The notes under the pieces were generated by a model. The model saw only the letters and a list, made by a program, of their open reading frames with translations. It ran no database searches and had not been told where the DNA came from. From assembly GCA_030704615.1 (NCBI GenBank), contig CM060733.1, forward strand, positions 22,196,001 through 22,260,000: DNA of 64,000 nt, written 5' to 3'. Positions 34,270 through 46,300 of the stretch are shown piece by piece (position 1 is the stretch's first letter; each line of letters begins with the position of its first letter). The stretch is from Takakia lepidozioides. Lineage: Eukaryota > Streptophyta > Takakiopsida > Takakiales > Takakiaceae. The position numbers and the translations under genes were made by a program.

Positions 34270-36170
34270 TATTGGCTCGAAAATTCAGCTCTTAGCTGTG
34301 CCACATGGGTAGCCATGAGCAAGTGTGAACAGCAGATTTTCACACCTGCAGATACATAGCATAGGTATTAGTTATGTCCTGCAAGTGTGAATGAAACATA
34401 TTTTGATTTTGTTTGTTTGCGGGGAAAGGGCTTGATTTGGGATTATGAGGATTGTTCTTGGCTTACTCAGAGGTTTGATGCTGTGGAACGAGTTTGGTGA
34501 TTTCTACAAGGAGTAGGTACTGAAGGGATTTCCATATCGACAAGGTCCACGCCAGTCTAGTCTTGAGGTACTGAAGGTATCAAGGGTACCGTCCCTTATC
34601 AACCGTTTAGGCATTTTTGCGCCTAATAATTATTAAAAACCAAACAGACTACTTAGGCGCGTTTCTCAAACCATTTCTCGCATTAGGTGTCCTCATGCTA
34701 CAAGTTTTTGAATTAGGCAAATCTCCTCCAAGCTAGCAGGCTCCAGCTACCCTTCATTTCCGTGCAAACCCTAAATATGCACCTCTTTGTTGTACGCGGT
34801 GCTCCATGGCTCAAGCTGGTATAGTGCTCACTTAGTCACTAGCGTGGGATTTGTAGGAAGTTATCTCCGCACACATATATTTGTATTGATTTTTGTTCAA
34901 TGAAATTTTCATCTTATTACAAACAACATGAGAAGAGGCTTGAAAGTTTTTTGCTGGAATTTTTAGGCATTTTGGTCCCATAATTTCCATGCAATTAGGC
35001 CAAATTTTGAAAAATTCCCAAAACGCGTTAGGCACTTTCAATTTGAATTAATTATTGCCTAAAGGGTTGATAGGGACGGTAGTGTCTAGGAGAGTCCAGT
35101 GTCCCCAGAGTCATGGACTTTATCCATGGGGATAACAAAACTTGGCAGTATTCGGAACTTGATGGATGGCTAGTTACTTAGATGGCGGCAAGGGGATCAT
35201 GATAGTTGAGGAGATAGTGGGCGGAGTGTCAATTTATGTTGCCGTGTTTTTTTGATTAATACACCGCGCTTCTGACTGCTAGTCGTAGATTGCCAGGCTG
35301 GGGCATTGGCACCATCAAATATTTGCATGAAGTCGAGCAGCCAAAGGACATTCTGGCAGGGTCGAAAACCCACCAATTTTCTCGGCTGCATGGAGAGGGT
35401 GGCTTCCTTTGCTCAATCCCCATGGCTGCTTGGTGAAGGGACAGCGATGGCCAGATTGGCAAGGAGATGGGCGCTTCAGAGCGCCTAATCCCCCGCTATC
35501 TTTAGTGAGGATGCCAGAGCACACTCCACTAAATTCACTAGAGGTGTTTTGCATACATATAACATTCTTTTGTCAGTTTGTTTCCGTCACGTGAAGGAGC
35601 TTTCTTTAGCATGTGTGAAGCATCACGTTGCATCAATTCCAAGCTAGTAAATCTTCTGACGGCACAGCTCAGGAATGTCGCAAGAATCTGACGCAATAGT
35701 GAAGGCATGGCTTCAAGATCATGTAAGCAGGGGGGATGATCCCACTCTTATGATACACCGAACAGCCTGCAAGTTTTTGAAAAGTAACCTCTCACAAGTT
35801 TCTGTACGTCTGTCTGTCATCACTGTGGAGGATCACATCGGCACTGAACAATCTGCATTGATGATGTGCACAACTTGCTGGCTTCTAGGTGTGCTAAATA
35901 CAAAAAAAGCAAATGCAGTGTGAGAGTTTTGGGCGATTTCCTTGCTGCTACTCCCAGAAAAAGCAAAGATATCTCGTTTTTGGACAATTTAGGGACGTTA
36001 ATCTCCAGGCCACTCACAGCCAATTACGAAGAGGGAATGTCGTTACCTGCCGCCAGCCTTTGGCAACCCTTTTGCTACGCCACCCAATTGCACTGGAGGA
36101 TCAGTGTCTGCTTATATCTGGCACCCCTTCATTCCTCTATGTTGCTCAATTCAATGTCAAGCTTCCATCA
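34270..36170. other. Spacer and possible exon remnants left of the Copia element
   Basis: Mostly unassigned. A palindrome-like pair (GGGTACCGTCCCTTATCAACC near 34587 and GGTTGATAGGGACGGTA near 35065) brackets an AT-rich stretch, so this may be an old terminal-inverted-repeat element. From 35675 to 36170 overlapping plus-strand readings (for example one starting MSQESDAIVKAWLQDH) look less random, but I recognise no family. Confidence 0.4.
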
Positions 36171-36460
36171 TGTTGTAGAAATATACCTATAGCGCATATA
36201 CGGTATGAGGTTGGTAGTGTACCGACCTGTAGTTGGGTAGCTTCTTGGCATAGCAAATATAACGATGAGCTTAGATGAGCTTGTGCCGAGAGTTCTGATC
36301 ATTGTGCTTAGGTGGTGCAGTGGGTGTGAGAGAAAGTGAGCGATAGCAGTGTACACTTGGATTGTGAAGCTATGTGTATACTTTCACAATCAGTGTTAAT
36401 ACAATCTCTTTGCTATATCGTTGTGCATAATTCTTGGAGTCAATTGAGTGCACTACTTCA
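36171..36460 (+). repeat. 5' LTR of the Copia element
   Basis: 290 bp, TG...CA ends, matched by 39943-40232. The primer site follows three bases later. Confidence 0.9.
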
Positions 36461-36463
36461 ATA

Positions 36464-36477
36464 GGTTATGGGCCCAC
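36464..36477 (+). other. Primer-binding site of half-tRNA (internal iMet) type
   Basis: GGTTATGGGCCCAC just after the 5' LTR is complementary to the anticodon region of plant initiator tRNA-Met, not to its 3' end. Drosophila copia and yeast Ty5 use this arrangement, priming from the cleaved 5' half of the tRNA. It contrasts with the standard TGGTATCAGAGC site of the other Copia piece at 32249-32260. Confidence 0.75.
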
Positions 36478-36789
36478 GAATCTCTTCCGGGTTAGTGCAT
36501 TGGTCTAAAAGCGGTATTGCATTGTTTTAGTTTCTTTCTCGTTTATGTTACGTTAGATATTGTGTCTACAGTATCTGTGTCAATCAAGCCGTTGAGCTTA
36601 AATACAGTGAAGTCATGTCGTCGCACTTGCAGTACACAGGATAGGGTTTCTTGTCCCCAGTATAGAGCTCTTGTGAGTAACTTTGCAACAGTGGGAGCAC
36701 TTGGGTTATGTCTTTTGGGTTTTAAGTTCAAAGTGTACGTCGTCAGTTGTTCCTTTTCTTTGCTTCACTTGTCGTCAAACGTAGCAAGC

Positions 36790-37360
36790 ATGGTTGATCT
36801 TCGAGATCTGGGCAATATTAGGAGGTTCTCAGGACAAAATTTCCATATGTGGCAGTTTCAGATAAGAGCTCTCTTTCTTGGAAAGAAGCTGATGGACATA
36901 GTTGATGGCACCACAACGAAACCTTCCAATGATGCCGAGGGTTTAGCTGCATGGATCAAGAAAGATAATCAGGCAGTTTTTCTTTTGTGCCAAGCCGTGG
37001 AGGAGAAGATATCCAAATATATCATGGGATGCAAGACCTCCAAGGCGATCTGGGATAAATTGAGGGAGATACACGATCAGCATTCGCATGAAAGCATTCA
37101 CTATGTTCAACAGTGTTTCTTTGATATTACCATAGATGAAGGTGATAGCATTGCAGATTTCTTGGGTAAGATCGAGGAGGCGCGATGTGAGCTCACAAAT
37201 CTTGGAGATAATACATTCACTGACAACACAGTCATGGCCAAGATTTTAAGTCAGCTGCCAGCAGCATATGGATCGTTTCAATCATCACGGGAAAACGTCC
37301 CTGCAGTTGAGCGAACGATAAGTATCATGACTGGGAGGCTGATCAGAGAAGAATCAAGAA
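36790..37360 (+). pseudogene. Copia gag (UBN2-type capsid)
   Basis: From ATG 36790 the reading is MVDLRDLGNIRRFSGQNFHM, then WQFQIRALFLGKKLMDIVDG, a standard Copia gag. The UBN2 core includes KTSKAIWDKLREIHDQHS and ILSQLPAAYGSFQ. Gag assembles the virus-like particle in the cytoplasm. The frame is lost near 37360 (after EESRM), so it no longer connects to the zinc knuckle. Confidence 0.85.
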
Positions 37361-37499
37361 TGCGACCAAGAAAGCAGAGCCAATGGCAAAAGTGCAAGTG
37401 TAACCGCATATGCAGCATCGTTCAAAGGAAAAGGTGGCTCACAGTTAGGAAAACCACCGCTCACGCTTGAGCAACGTGAACAGCGCAGGAAAGAAATAG

Positions 37500-37951
37500 T
37501 AGAGCGAAAGAAAACAACAGAATGCTGGAACTGTGGAGCCACTGGACATTGGAGCAGGGAATGTACAAAGCCAAGAAAGTCACTGGAAAATAAAGAAGTG
37601 CAAAAGACTGACACTGACTCATCGAAGGTGCATCGAGCCTTCATGGCTTCAGAGTCAGGACCCTGCTCACAACATTGGTACATGGACAGTTGCTGCTCAC
37701 AGCACATGTGCCAGAATCGAAGTTGGTTCTCAACTTACAGCGATATCTCAGAAGAGAAGCAAGTGGTGGAAGGGATCGGAGGTGTGGTGCTGTATACACA
37801 AGGGATAGGTGACAATATTTTCCACACCTGGGTTGATGGAAAACAAACCACAGGAATTCTCAAGGATGTTGTCCATGTGCCCAAGCTTGGCAGAAACTTA
37901 TTCTCTACCTCTCGAGGAGCCCAGAAAGGAATTGATACCCTACACACCAAA
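37500..37951 (+). pseudogene. Copia zinc knuckle and protease
   Basis: In a frame shifted from gag, a CCHC knuckle (CWNCGATGHWSREC, 37523-37564) is followed by the aspartic protease region. The active-site motif reads MDSCCSQHM where the family has Asp-Ser-Gly, so the catalytic triplet is altered. An in-frame stop follows DTLHTK at about 37952. Confidence 0.8.
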
Positions 37952-37954
37952 TGA

Positions 37955-39942
37955 GGATGTTGTCTTATGGCTGATAGAGAAGTCGTGATGAAGGGAGTGG
38001 AAGAGTATGGAATCTATAGACTGTCAATGACGGTGGTATCCTCGTTGGAGTCCTCAAGAAACACCGCATTCTCCGCCAGTACAATTGGTGTACAGAGCAA
38101 AAAGGGCTGCACTCAGAGCTTGGACGTTTGGCACAAAAGACTTGGTCATGTCCATCATGGAATGATCAAGCATATGGAGAATAGAGACATGGTTGATGGA
38201 TTGTTTATTTCAGGGCGAAGGGAGGATCCACCCTTTTGCGTGGGCTGTGCTTATGGAAAAAGCCACAGATAGCCTTTTCCTTGGAATGAACACAGGGAGA
38301 AGACCACAGAGATTGGAGATTTGGTGCATTGTGACCTATGTGGCCCAATCAACGTGATCAGCATTGGTGGCACAAGATATTTCGCATTATTTAAGGATGA
38401 TCACAGCGGGTTTAGGGTCATTTTTTGCATCACACATAAAACAGCCACACTGGATTGTCTGCGTCGTTTCTATGGACAGATGCAACGTGAGACAGGCAGG
38501 ACCATCAAGATCCTCCGATCAGATAAAGGAACAAAATTTTGCAATGGAAAATTTGAAGAGTTCATGAGCCAGAAAGATATCAAGCATGAGCTCACTTGCG
38601 TTTACTCCCCTGAGCAGAATGGGGTGGCGGAAAGAGACAACCGTACTATTATTGAGTCTGTGTGCAACATGATACACGCTAGCAATGTTCACCCACAGTT
38701 TTGGGGGGAGGCTGCGCACACTGCAGTGTATTTGCTCAATCAAACCGGAAGCCATTTGCTGGACAACGTCACACCATACCAGCTCTGGTACGGCGTCAAG
38801 CCCTCTATTGCTCATGTGCGAGTTTTTGGCTCCAGTGCATATGTTCACATACTTTCTGAGCTCAGGAAGAAGTTGGACCAGAAAAGCAAATATTGCATCT
38901 TGATGGGTTACAGTGAGACAAGCAAAGCTTATCGTTTGTGGGATAATGAGTCCCGTCGCATTATTGAAAGCCGTGATGTGCTATTTGATGAGCTTAGTCA
39001 TGAGAGTGGCTCATCTGGAGAGGCCCCATCTAACAGCTCTTATGTCTGTTTGAGCGGCATTTTATTTGATCCACAGGCGCCAGTACCATTGGGACCAGTG
39101 GGAGGTGCTGATATTGATCCATTGCCCCATGTGCTTCAACCAGTGGGAGACATCATGGCTAGCAGCCCCGAACTACTCACTCCTCTCGAGCTCACCCACT
39201 TTGGAGACGACGAGTGTGACCAGCAGAAGGTGACAGACCCCACAGGTACTAGAGTTTTGAATGAGCAACAAGCTTTTGCTTCTTGGGATGACACAAGTGG
39301 CGATCCCTCCAGTAGCCTTCCAGAATTTTTGGTGTCAGAACCCGCACACCCTGGTGGCTCGTCCAGCCACGTTGAGCCTCACATGCAGCCCATGCAACTC
39401 GAAAGTCACGTATTTCCTGAGGAACGCGCCACTCGATCTAGGCATCCCCCGGAACGCTATGGCAATTGGGTTGTCCCGATTGGACATGGTAGCTACACTT
39501 GCAATGTTGCCACCACCCAACTACCTACTGGATACTTGCCAGTCGAACCCCTGACGACTGATGCAGCCCTCAAGTCTCCGGAACGCCAGCAATGGATCGA
39601 AGCAATGCAAGAAGAATATGATTCATTAATAGAAAATGGAACTTGGCTCTTGCAAGATTTGCCAACAGGAAGAAAGGTTGTGTGTTCCAAATGGGTCTAT
39701 AAGGTCAAGCTTGCAGCTGATGGAAGCGTGGCCCGTTTTAAGGCTCGTTTCGTCGCAAAGGGGTTCACCCAAAAAGAAGGTTTGGACTACACTGAAACTT
39801 TCAGCCCAGTGGCCAAGTTTGATTTGATTCGCACCATTCTCTCTATAGCTGCAGCAGAAGACATGGAGATCACTCAATTTGACGTACGAACAACCTTTCT
39901 GTATGGCGAAATTGATGAGGAGATATACATCCCGAGTGGGAG
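37955..39942 (+). pseudogene. Copia integrase and truncated reverse transcriptase
   Basis: The pol frame continues through one stop (after GKSHR, about 38270) into a long open run from 38321. The integrase zinc motif is HKRLGHVHHG...CVGC. The catalytic acids are seen in VHCDLCGP, LRSDKGTKF and EQNGVAERDNRT. A variable Ser/Pro-rich linker leads to reverse transcriptase, WVYKVKLAADGSVARFKARF and ITQFDVRTTFLYGEIDEEI. It stops there, before the YVDD active site, at the junction with GAGTGGGAG. The two stops are of a kind that C-to-T transitions would produce. Confidence 0.9.
39934..39942 (+). other. Polypurine tract of the Copia element
   Basis: GAGTGGGAG lies directly before the 3' LTR and matches the usual plant Copia tract, which primes plus-strand DNA synthesis. 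The internal deletion ends only a few bases upstream. Confidence 0.7.
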
Positions 39943-40232
39943 TGTTGTAGAAATATACCTATAGCGCATATACGGTATGAGGTTGGTAGTGTACCGACCT
40001 GTAGTTGGGTAGCTTCTTGGCATAGCAAAGATAACGATGAGCTTAGCTGAGCTCGTGCTGAGAGTTCTGATCACTGTGCTTAGGTGGTGCAATGGGTGTG
40101 AGAGAAAATGAGCGATAGCAGTGTACACTTGGATTGTGAAGCTATGTGTATACTTTCACAATCAGTGTTAATACAATCTCTTTGCTATATCGTTGTGCAT
40201 AATTCTTGGAGTCAATTGAGTGCACTACTTCA
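39943..40232 (+). repeat. 3' LTR of the Copia element
   Basis: 290 bp, same ends as the 5' LTR. Differences are mostly transitions. Confidence 0.9.
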
Positions 40233-40679
40233 CCACATCAGCAGATGGATCACCCTCGCATTAGCCCCCATAATGGCCGTACGGATACATTTTAGCAAGA
40301 GTTTCGCCACCTCAGGGTCCTTCGCCCATCATTCATTCGTTCAGAGAAAATGGACGTAATCCGTCCATTGGGATCTATCGCTAACGGAAACTTTACCCGA
40401 GTATGGATGAAGATATGTTTAGATATATTTCATTCGTCCAACTAGTGCAGAGTATCATTTTAACTTAAAACTTTAAAGGTAAGTAGTAGACTGGAGCCCT
40501 TGAAAATCATATTCAATAAAGAGCAAGGGAAAGAACCATGCAGGCGAAAGAGAAAGGGAAAGGGAAACTGCTGGTTAGAGCCTACAACATGTCTCCTTAA
40601 CAGATTGTACTCATAAGACGTTGTTTGCCGTAGCCTTGTGGCCATTGACCCCGCGCCCAGTTTGAGCGGGAACAAAAGG

Positions 40680-41100
40680 GACAGAACCTACCTCTGTCAC
40701 GGGCTGTGTTGGTAGTAAGACTTACCTCCATATAAAGAATTAATCCGGGTTTTCCAGATATCCTCTAGAAATCCCTTCACACAAGCATCAATATGCTCTG
40801 CGTGATTTGCCCAAAAACTAGGCCTCAGGAGGGCATGGGCTTTTGGCTCAGCCTCGAGACTTTCAAAGTTGGTAAACAGGGTACAGGCACAATTCCCTTA
40901 ATAGATTTGAAGAGAGCGTCTCTTTGGTGAGAGAACCCCGGACAGTGTATCAGAAAATGAATATTGTCTTCAGATTGCCCACACAGAGTTAACTAGCCAA
41001 TGCGACCGCCCAACACTTGAGCACCAAGAAGAAGGTATGGAGTGCACCATGGAGGCAAGGATCCTAAACGTGAGTTGCCGGAGAGGCTCAAAGTTCAAAT
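40680..41100 (-). mobile_element. LINE fragment with zinc-knuckle region
   Basis: The minus strand reads LCGQSEDNIHFLIHCPGFSH, then QRDALFKSI, the zf-RVT-type motif at the end of LINE polyproteins. Neighbouring DNA matches the fragment at 18055-18200. Stops and frame changes make it a remnant. Confidence 0.6.
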
Positions 41101-41654
41101 TTTTTGAGTTCCAATTTCTCTTACACTGTGCGGTTGATGGCGTATGCCTAACTTAGGCGATTCTGTAGCACAAAGCCAGCTAGTGTATCCTCCGGACCGA
41201 GGGACAGCTGCATAACTTAGTGTTGCAAGCAAAACCCAAAGCCCTCCATTCATCACCCATAAAGCACTGCCAAAACATTTTGTTTATATTTATCGTGCCA
41301 TTAAAAAGTAAAATTCATCGGGGTGCTTTTCTTTACGTAAGGTAATGCCCCTCTTGTGGGGCATTCCCGGATTTTTGATCGACTTGTTTTGGACTCCAAT
41401 TGACTTGCCAAATGAATGTCATTTCAGCAAGGTTATTTTTTCCTTGCTTCAATAAAGTTTATAAGGGCCTCTGTCCCCTTTTCTTTTAATAAACAAAAGT
41501 CGTTTCTAAGTGTGGATATTCATGTCTTGCTTCTATGTTACACATGAAGAACGGATTCTGTGGGGCCATGGAATCTACTCTCAAATTTCGCTTCATTTTA
41601 TATTTAATTTTAAAGAAAGAGGCGGACCCTGTGGATCAAACAACTTTTTTCTGT

Positions 41655-41775
41655 TTTTTTGTTTTTTTAATGAACAGGGGACAGAGGGCGGCCCTGGATG
41701 ATTTTTATTGAGTTTATTATAGGGGAAAAAAATTAAAATCCCGGGGGTACACCATGAGGCACACATACCGTACAA
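41655..41775 (-). mobile_element. LINE 3' end (same family as 26829)
   Basis: The plus strand shows a T-rich run, AATGAACAGGGGAC, GCCCTGG, GGGGAAAAAAATTAAAA and ACACCATGAGG. This is the same order as at 26840-26930, so it is another minus-strand 3' end with a poly-A tail. Confidence 0.55.
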
Positions 41776-41779
41776 CATT

Positions 41780-44200
41780 CATAGCTGCACTTGCACAGTT
41801 CTCGCTTTACTCTAATTCCTTTCTATAATCCTGGAATTGAGAGTCAGCGTGCCCTGAGGGCAGACTCGAAAATCCAGGAAAGACAGAGTGTCAGAATTTC
41901 ACCTGTCAGATATTTCCCCCGCCACTGCCCGGATTATAAAAAAGCCCCAGGTTCAGGATCCTAATCCAGAATTGTCCGGGCAGAGCGACCAAATGAAGTT
42001 CTGCTTAGGGAGGTCATTATAGGGAATTTCCGAGCATTGCTTTACGTGGTGAAAAATGGCGAAAAAATCTGAGTAGGGCCCAGTGGGAAACCTGGGAAGT
42101 GATGTCCCTTGCATTATGTTTGCACCTCATAACGTGGCCACTTTGGCAACATAGGCCATGCCGCAATCCGAGGGGCCCTTCTTGGGATGCACAAAAGGGA
42201 TGACTAGGCTTCGTGCTTCTGCTTTTGTTTCTTTCCCTACACTTGTTCATCCCTCGGTGGTCCCCTTCCCCTCGCGACTCACACTCTGTGTTCACAATTC
42301 TTGTTGCCTATGGAAGGGAAACAAGTACATTGAATGTCTTTTTTGGTGTTCAACCAAGACATCTATTCACATACACATTTTGGGTTCCAGAAGCTGCCTC
42401 GTGTAAAGCGATGTTGGGTTCAAAGCTGTCACATTGTCCAGCGGGTTGGGAATATTCCATGAATGGAGTTGGTTTGCCTCCCTCCCCATGTAACACCCAA
42501 GTTTCCTTTTGATTTTATATTAATGGAGGATGGAATTTGAGTAGAAAGAATCTTGCTGATTCAAAGTGAGCGTCATACTCTCATGACTTGTGAAGGAAGC
42601 GCACCTGCGCAATTTCAACGCTATCTATCAGGGCAAGGAAGCAGATAGAGTGTGCGAGTGTGCGAGTGTAAGGTGGGAGTGAGATATGGGGGTGTGATCC
42701 CGGGACAGCGGCCTAAAATGGTGGGACAGCCAGACACGCAAATCGGGGCGGATACTGAGGCGGCCTTTGCTGTCAGTAATCACACTCCAGGAAAGGAATT
42801 TTGAACTTTGAAGCTTCCTCTTATAGCCCTCTCTTTTGCGCTCTGGGATCTCATCCTTTCCCGCTGGTCTTAATTTCAGGTATTACCGCCACAGCTTGCC
42901 ATAACTTCATAGCATATGCCAAAAATGTATACTTATATACGTGTTTGTTTGTTTGTTTGTTTGTTTGTTTCAAAATCTTTGCGGGTTTTGTTGCATGCAC
43001 ACATTTTTGGGCTCCGGTGGCCGTTGGTGTTTCGGGAGTCGCCATAAAACGTGGGAGGATGGTGGTGGGTCGCTTTTCCAGGTGACAGCCTGCATGAATA
43101 AGTAGCCAAGCCCGTGACATGAAAGCCAAGATATTTGCGTTTATCCAAGGCCTCGAAGTTCAAAAAAGCCTGTTTAGTCTGAAGAATGACAATCTATTGA
43201 GGGATTCGCAGAAGCGTGAGTCACATTCTTGGCTAGCTATTTCGAGCCTCATCCTTCCACGAACCTTCATTACCTAGTCAACGTTGGGAGCTCCCCAGAA
43301 AATGTTCCCATGTTCTTGGAGTTCCTTTGTCTTGCCTGCTCGAGTTCTTTTGCTTCCTCTCATTCCTATCGGAGTTCCCCAGAGTAATCAGCTCCTTTAC
43401 ATGAACCGTGACACTAATTGATGAGATGACATTCGATCACACAAATCTTGGTAGAAGAATGTTCCCGAATCTGACCGCTTTACATTGCAGATCCATATAC
43501 ACGAGAGACGGTCCCTCCATACGGGTAGATAGATAAGGCAGTAGAGTGGCAAGTCCCGTGGTGCTTCAAGGCGGTAGACCGTATTGACCGAGCTGAAGCT
43601 CTGTCTGTGGCCGCTTCTCCCCTTGGGTCCCACACTCACCGCTTCTTGTACTTGAACTACTAGTAGGGCCGCTTACTAGCATTGACCTCATTTCGATAAC
43701 CCGTACCAATTGCAAAAAAAACTTGTGTTGCGAGGGCAGTGGAAGCCTATGCTCGGTCTGATGGGTGTTCCAAGTTTTACTTTGGATGAAGGGTTTCGTT
43801 GACTAGTTCGGCGGAACTGTATAAGCAATTCACGTAGGAATAGAAGTACCAGTGTTTGAAAAGCAATGCCGCAGCCAATGGAATTGGGTATGTGGGTTGT
43901 TATTACCGCGGTCGTCGCCTCCAGTCATATGCTATTTTTCCATGACTCCCTCGTAATATATGATCAAGGCTCCCCGAGTCCCCTTTCCCCAAAAAAAGAA
44001 AAGAAGGGGGTGGTTGAAAGTAGAATATTGGATGCTTGCAATCATCCGTTCGTCTTTATAAAGAGCTTCCCCCAAGAAAAACGGGAAGAGACTTGTCATC
44101 ATCTGCAAACATGCAAATAATTCCACCGTAGGAGCTGGATGAAACGTACGTAGTGGATGATACCCACCACACTCGCTCGATGATTCATTCAGTCGGGCGA
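41780..44200. other. Spacer without recognisable gene
   Basis: Contains a (GTTT)7 microsatellite at 42943-42970 and short open stretches only. Confidence 0.4.
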
Positions 44201-46300
44201 GGCGGTATTGAGTATTGGTTGGGCCAACGCGGGTCAATCTCCGCGTCGACGGTGGCGATTGACCAAACCTGGTTCCTGGTTCCTGGTTCGGCGCCTGCCG
44301 AACCTAATGTCGCATGACCATGGTTAGCGCACACCGGCCGGCTACCTGGAGCCGGTCAAGCGACTCACGAACGTCCGCGCGGTCAACCACGCGTGTTTGT
44401 ACAGTCCTGCGGTGACCGTGCGGTTGGGCCGAGGTAGGCGTGCCCGCCCAAAGCGAGAGCACGAAAATCTAGGAGAGTACCTTACCAGGTGCGGTGACCG
44501 CACCCCGCGACGTCATCCGCTTATCCTGCCCAGGTTTTCTCGGCAGCGCCGGAGCTGACCGGCCCGGAATCCACACGCGCGAAGCGAGCATGTGTGGGGC
44601 ACGTTTATTCCAGTGCCAGTAAATCGGATCTGATCTACATTCTGCTTTTACTCTGCATCGATCCCTTTTCGCTCCCACTTCTTCCCTGTGCCAACCCGAC
44701 AGTAAAGAGGTTTCGGGTGGATTTGAACCCGAGATCTCCTCATTTGGAGCGTGCACGCAGGAGCTGTGGCAGTACAGGCGAGTAAAGTCGAGTTATCCGA
44801 CACACGGCGAAATGAACGCCTGAAAATTGAAGCGCGCAAACCCGGCAGGTGTCCCGGTAGCTCCCTAAAACCGGCAGGGTGCAGAAAGGCTAAAGTTGGG
44901 CGAGGCCAGCCGTACGAGACGGTCGTACGACTGCCGGTCGCCAGCATTCCCGGCCGGCCTTTCCCCAGATTCCGGCCGTGCCCACTTGGCCACCCTGGAT
45001 CGCGGGCAGCCCCCCTGGAATCGGCGGCCGCCCAGACTATCCGCGCGAGTGGTCCCCCATGCCCCCCCCATCCCTGCCTACCATACTTACTCGTAGCTTT
45101 TCCGTGAGGCTTTCCTCTAGAGGAGGCCCGTAGGCCGGATGATATTTAACGGGTCGACCTGGGATCGTTCGTTCGTTCGTGGGGAAGAAATGTATTGGAT
45201 TTGTGTTGTTGGTAGGGTCCCAATGAGAGACAAGGAGGCAACAAAAGCAGCATTTTATAAATAGGGAATTGTTGTGGGAAAACTTGAAAGGGAGGCGTGC
45301 ATGGAAGTGCGCGCCAGATTTGATGCATGGTCCCTATTATGGGCAGGCGCTTCCCAATATATACTACGTGGATTGTTTCCGTCTGCCCGTCTTCCGTCGG
45401 GCACCTACTCCCAATCATCCGCAATTATTCTTTAACCGGGGACACGCGGCGATGAAATGACGGCCTGGCTAACCCGCGATGGGTTGGCGAAGTTGGCCAC
45501 CCGATAGAACGTGGGGTGGATTGAAGGCAGGGCAGCGCTGGAGCGTCAGTTAATCATTAACCCTGGTACAGTTACGAAACTGGTTGATTATCCTGTTTTG
45601 GATTCTCTCTAACCAGCCCTCTCGTTAACTAACCGTGCTTAACGTACCAGCGTCCCCTAACCCAGGATGGTTAGCCGTCGAACCAAGCGTGGACGTTCAG
45701 TCCACGCTATCGGTCGCCATACACGACGCAACAGAGACTGGGAAATCGGGTTCGGCTTAGGCTCGGAGGATTGGTGGGGACATCCTCTAACCTGATGTCT
45801 AACCGGGGTCAGCTACGGTTGACCGTAATGGCCTCGGTCAAAAGGGTCGCAGTCCTGCACTTAGATCGCAAGTCCGGACCTCTAGGTCCGGCTCGTGGGC
45901 TATCCTTGGAGGTATCGCAAATCTGTAGGCTCGGTAGGCAGAAGAGAGAAGGGCGAGCATTAAATTTGTCGAGATTAACGCGGGTGTGCGAGACAAGTAG
46001 AAGGAGGAGGCCCAGTGCAGAGTGACACGAAGAGGAAGGTGATTAGTGAGGTAATTAGGGGTGATTATGGCGGGGTATGGTGGGTAGGAAGGCAAGGAAG
46101 GCGAGGTTCGGCAGGCTGGCAGGGTGGGCGGAAAGAGACGGCCGCGTGGGGGCAGGGGGAGAAGGAAGCGGGGGGCGCAGCGCTGCATAGGCTGCGGGCC
46201 CCGGCTGTCTGCCCCTTTAGACAGGACACCTCCTTCTCCTCGCTCGCATTCACATCGCTTTGCTACGCAGACACACCCTTGAGCATCTGTGGAGCTTCCT
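44200..46300. promoter_or_regulatory. GC-rich region upstream of the AP2-B3-PB1 gene
   Basis: About 2 kb is richer in GC and CG dinucleotides than the rest of the window. Several overlapping open stretches on both strands show no domain. A small tandem repeat (CCTGGTT, near 44268-44290) is present. Its place ahead of the gene at 47743 fits a promoter and 5' leader region. The exact start of transcription is not visible. Confidence 0.35.

Larger units (their letters stand above)
36171..40232 (+). mobile_element. Ty1/copia-type LTR retrotransposon with internal deletion
   Basis: Two 290-bp LTRs (36171-36460 and 39943-40232), each starting TGTTG and ending CTTCA, flank gag, zinc knuckle, protease, integrase and the start of reverse transcriptase. 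I count seven LTR differences by eye, about 97-98% identity, so it inserted fairly recently. The rest of reverse transcriptase and all of RNase H are missing; the coding sequence runs straight into the polypurine tract. The 5-bp flanks (CATCA and CCACA) do not match. It is non-autonomous, with a frameshift and two in-frame stops besides the deletion. Confidence 0.92.

Noticed and set aside
36166-40237. 5-bp target-site duplication of the Copia element
   Set aside because: The flanks CATCA and CCACA do not match, so no duplication can be claimed.
42943-42970. GTTT run as part of a coding region (Cys-Leu-Phe-Val repeats)
   Set aside because: Plain (GTTT)n microsatellite.
44695-44790. tRNA-like T-arm (GGATTTGAACCC, minus strand) suggesting a tRNA gene
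   Set aside because: The acceptor, D and anticodon stems do not form around it, and the T-loop geometry is off by at least one base.
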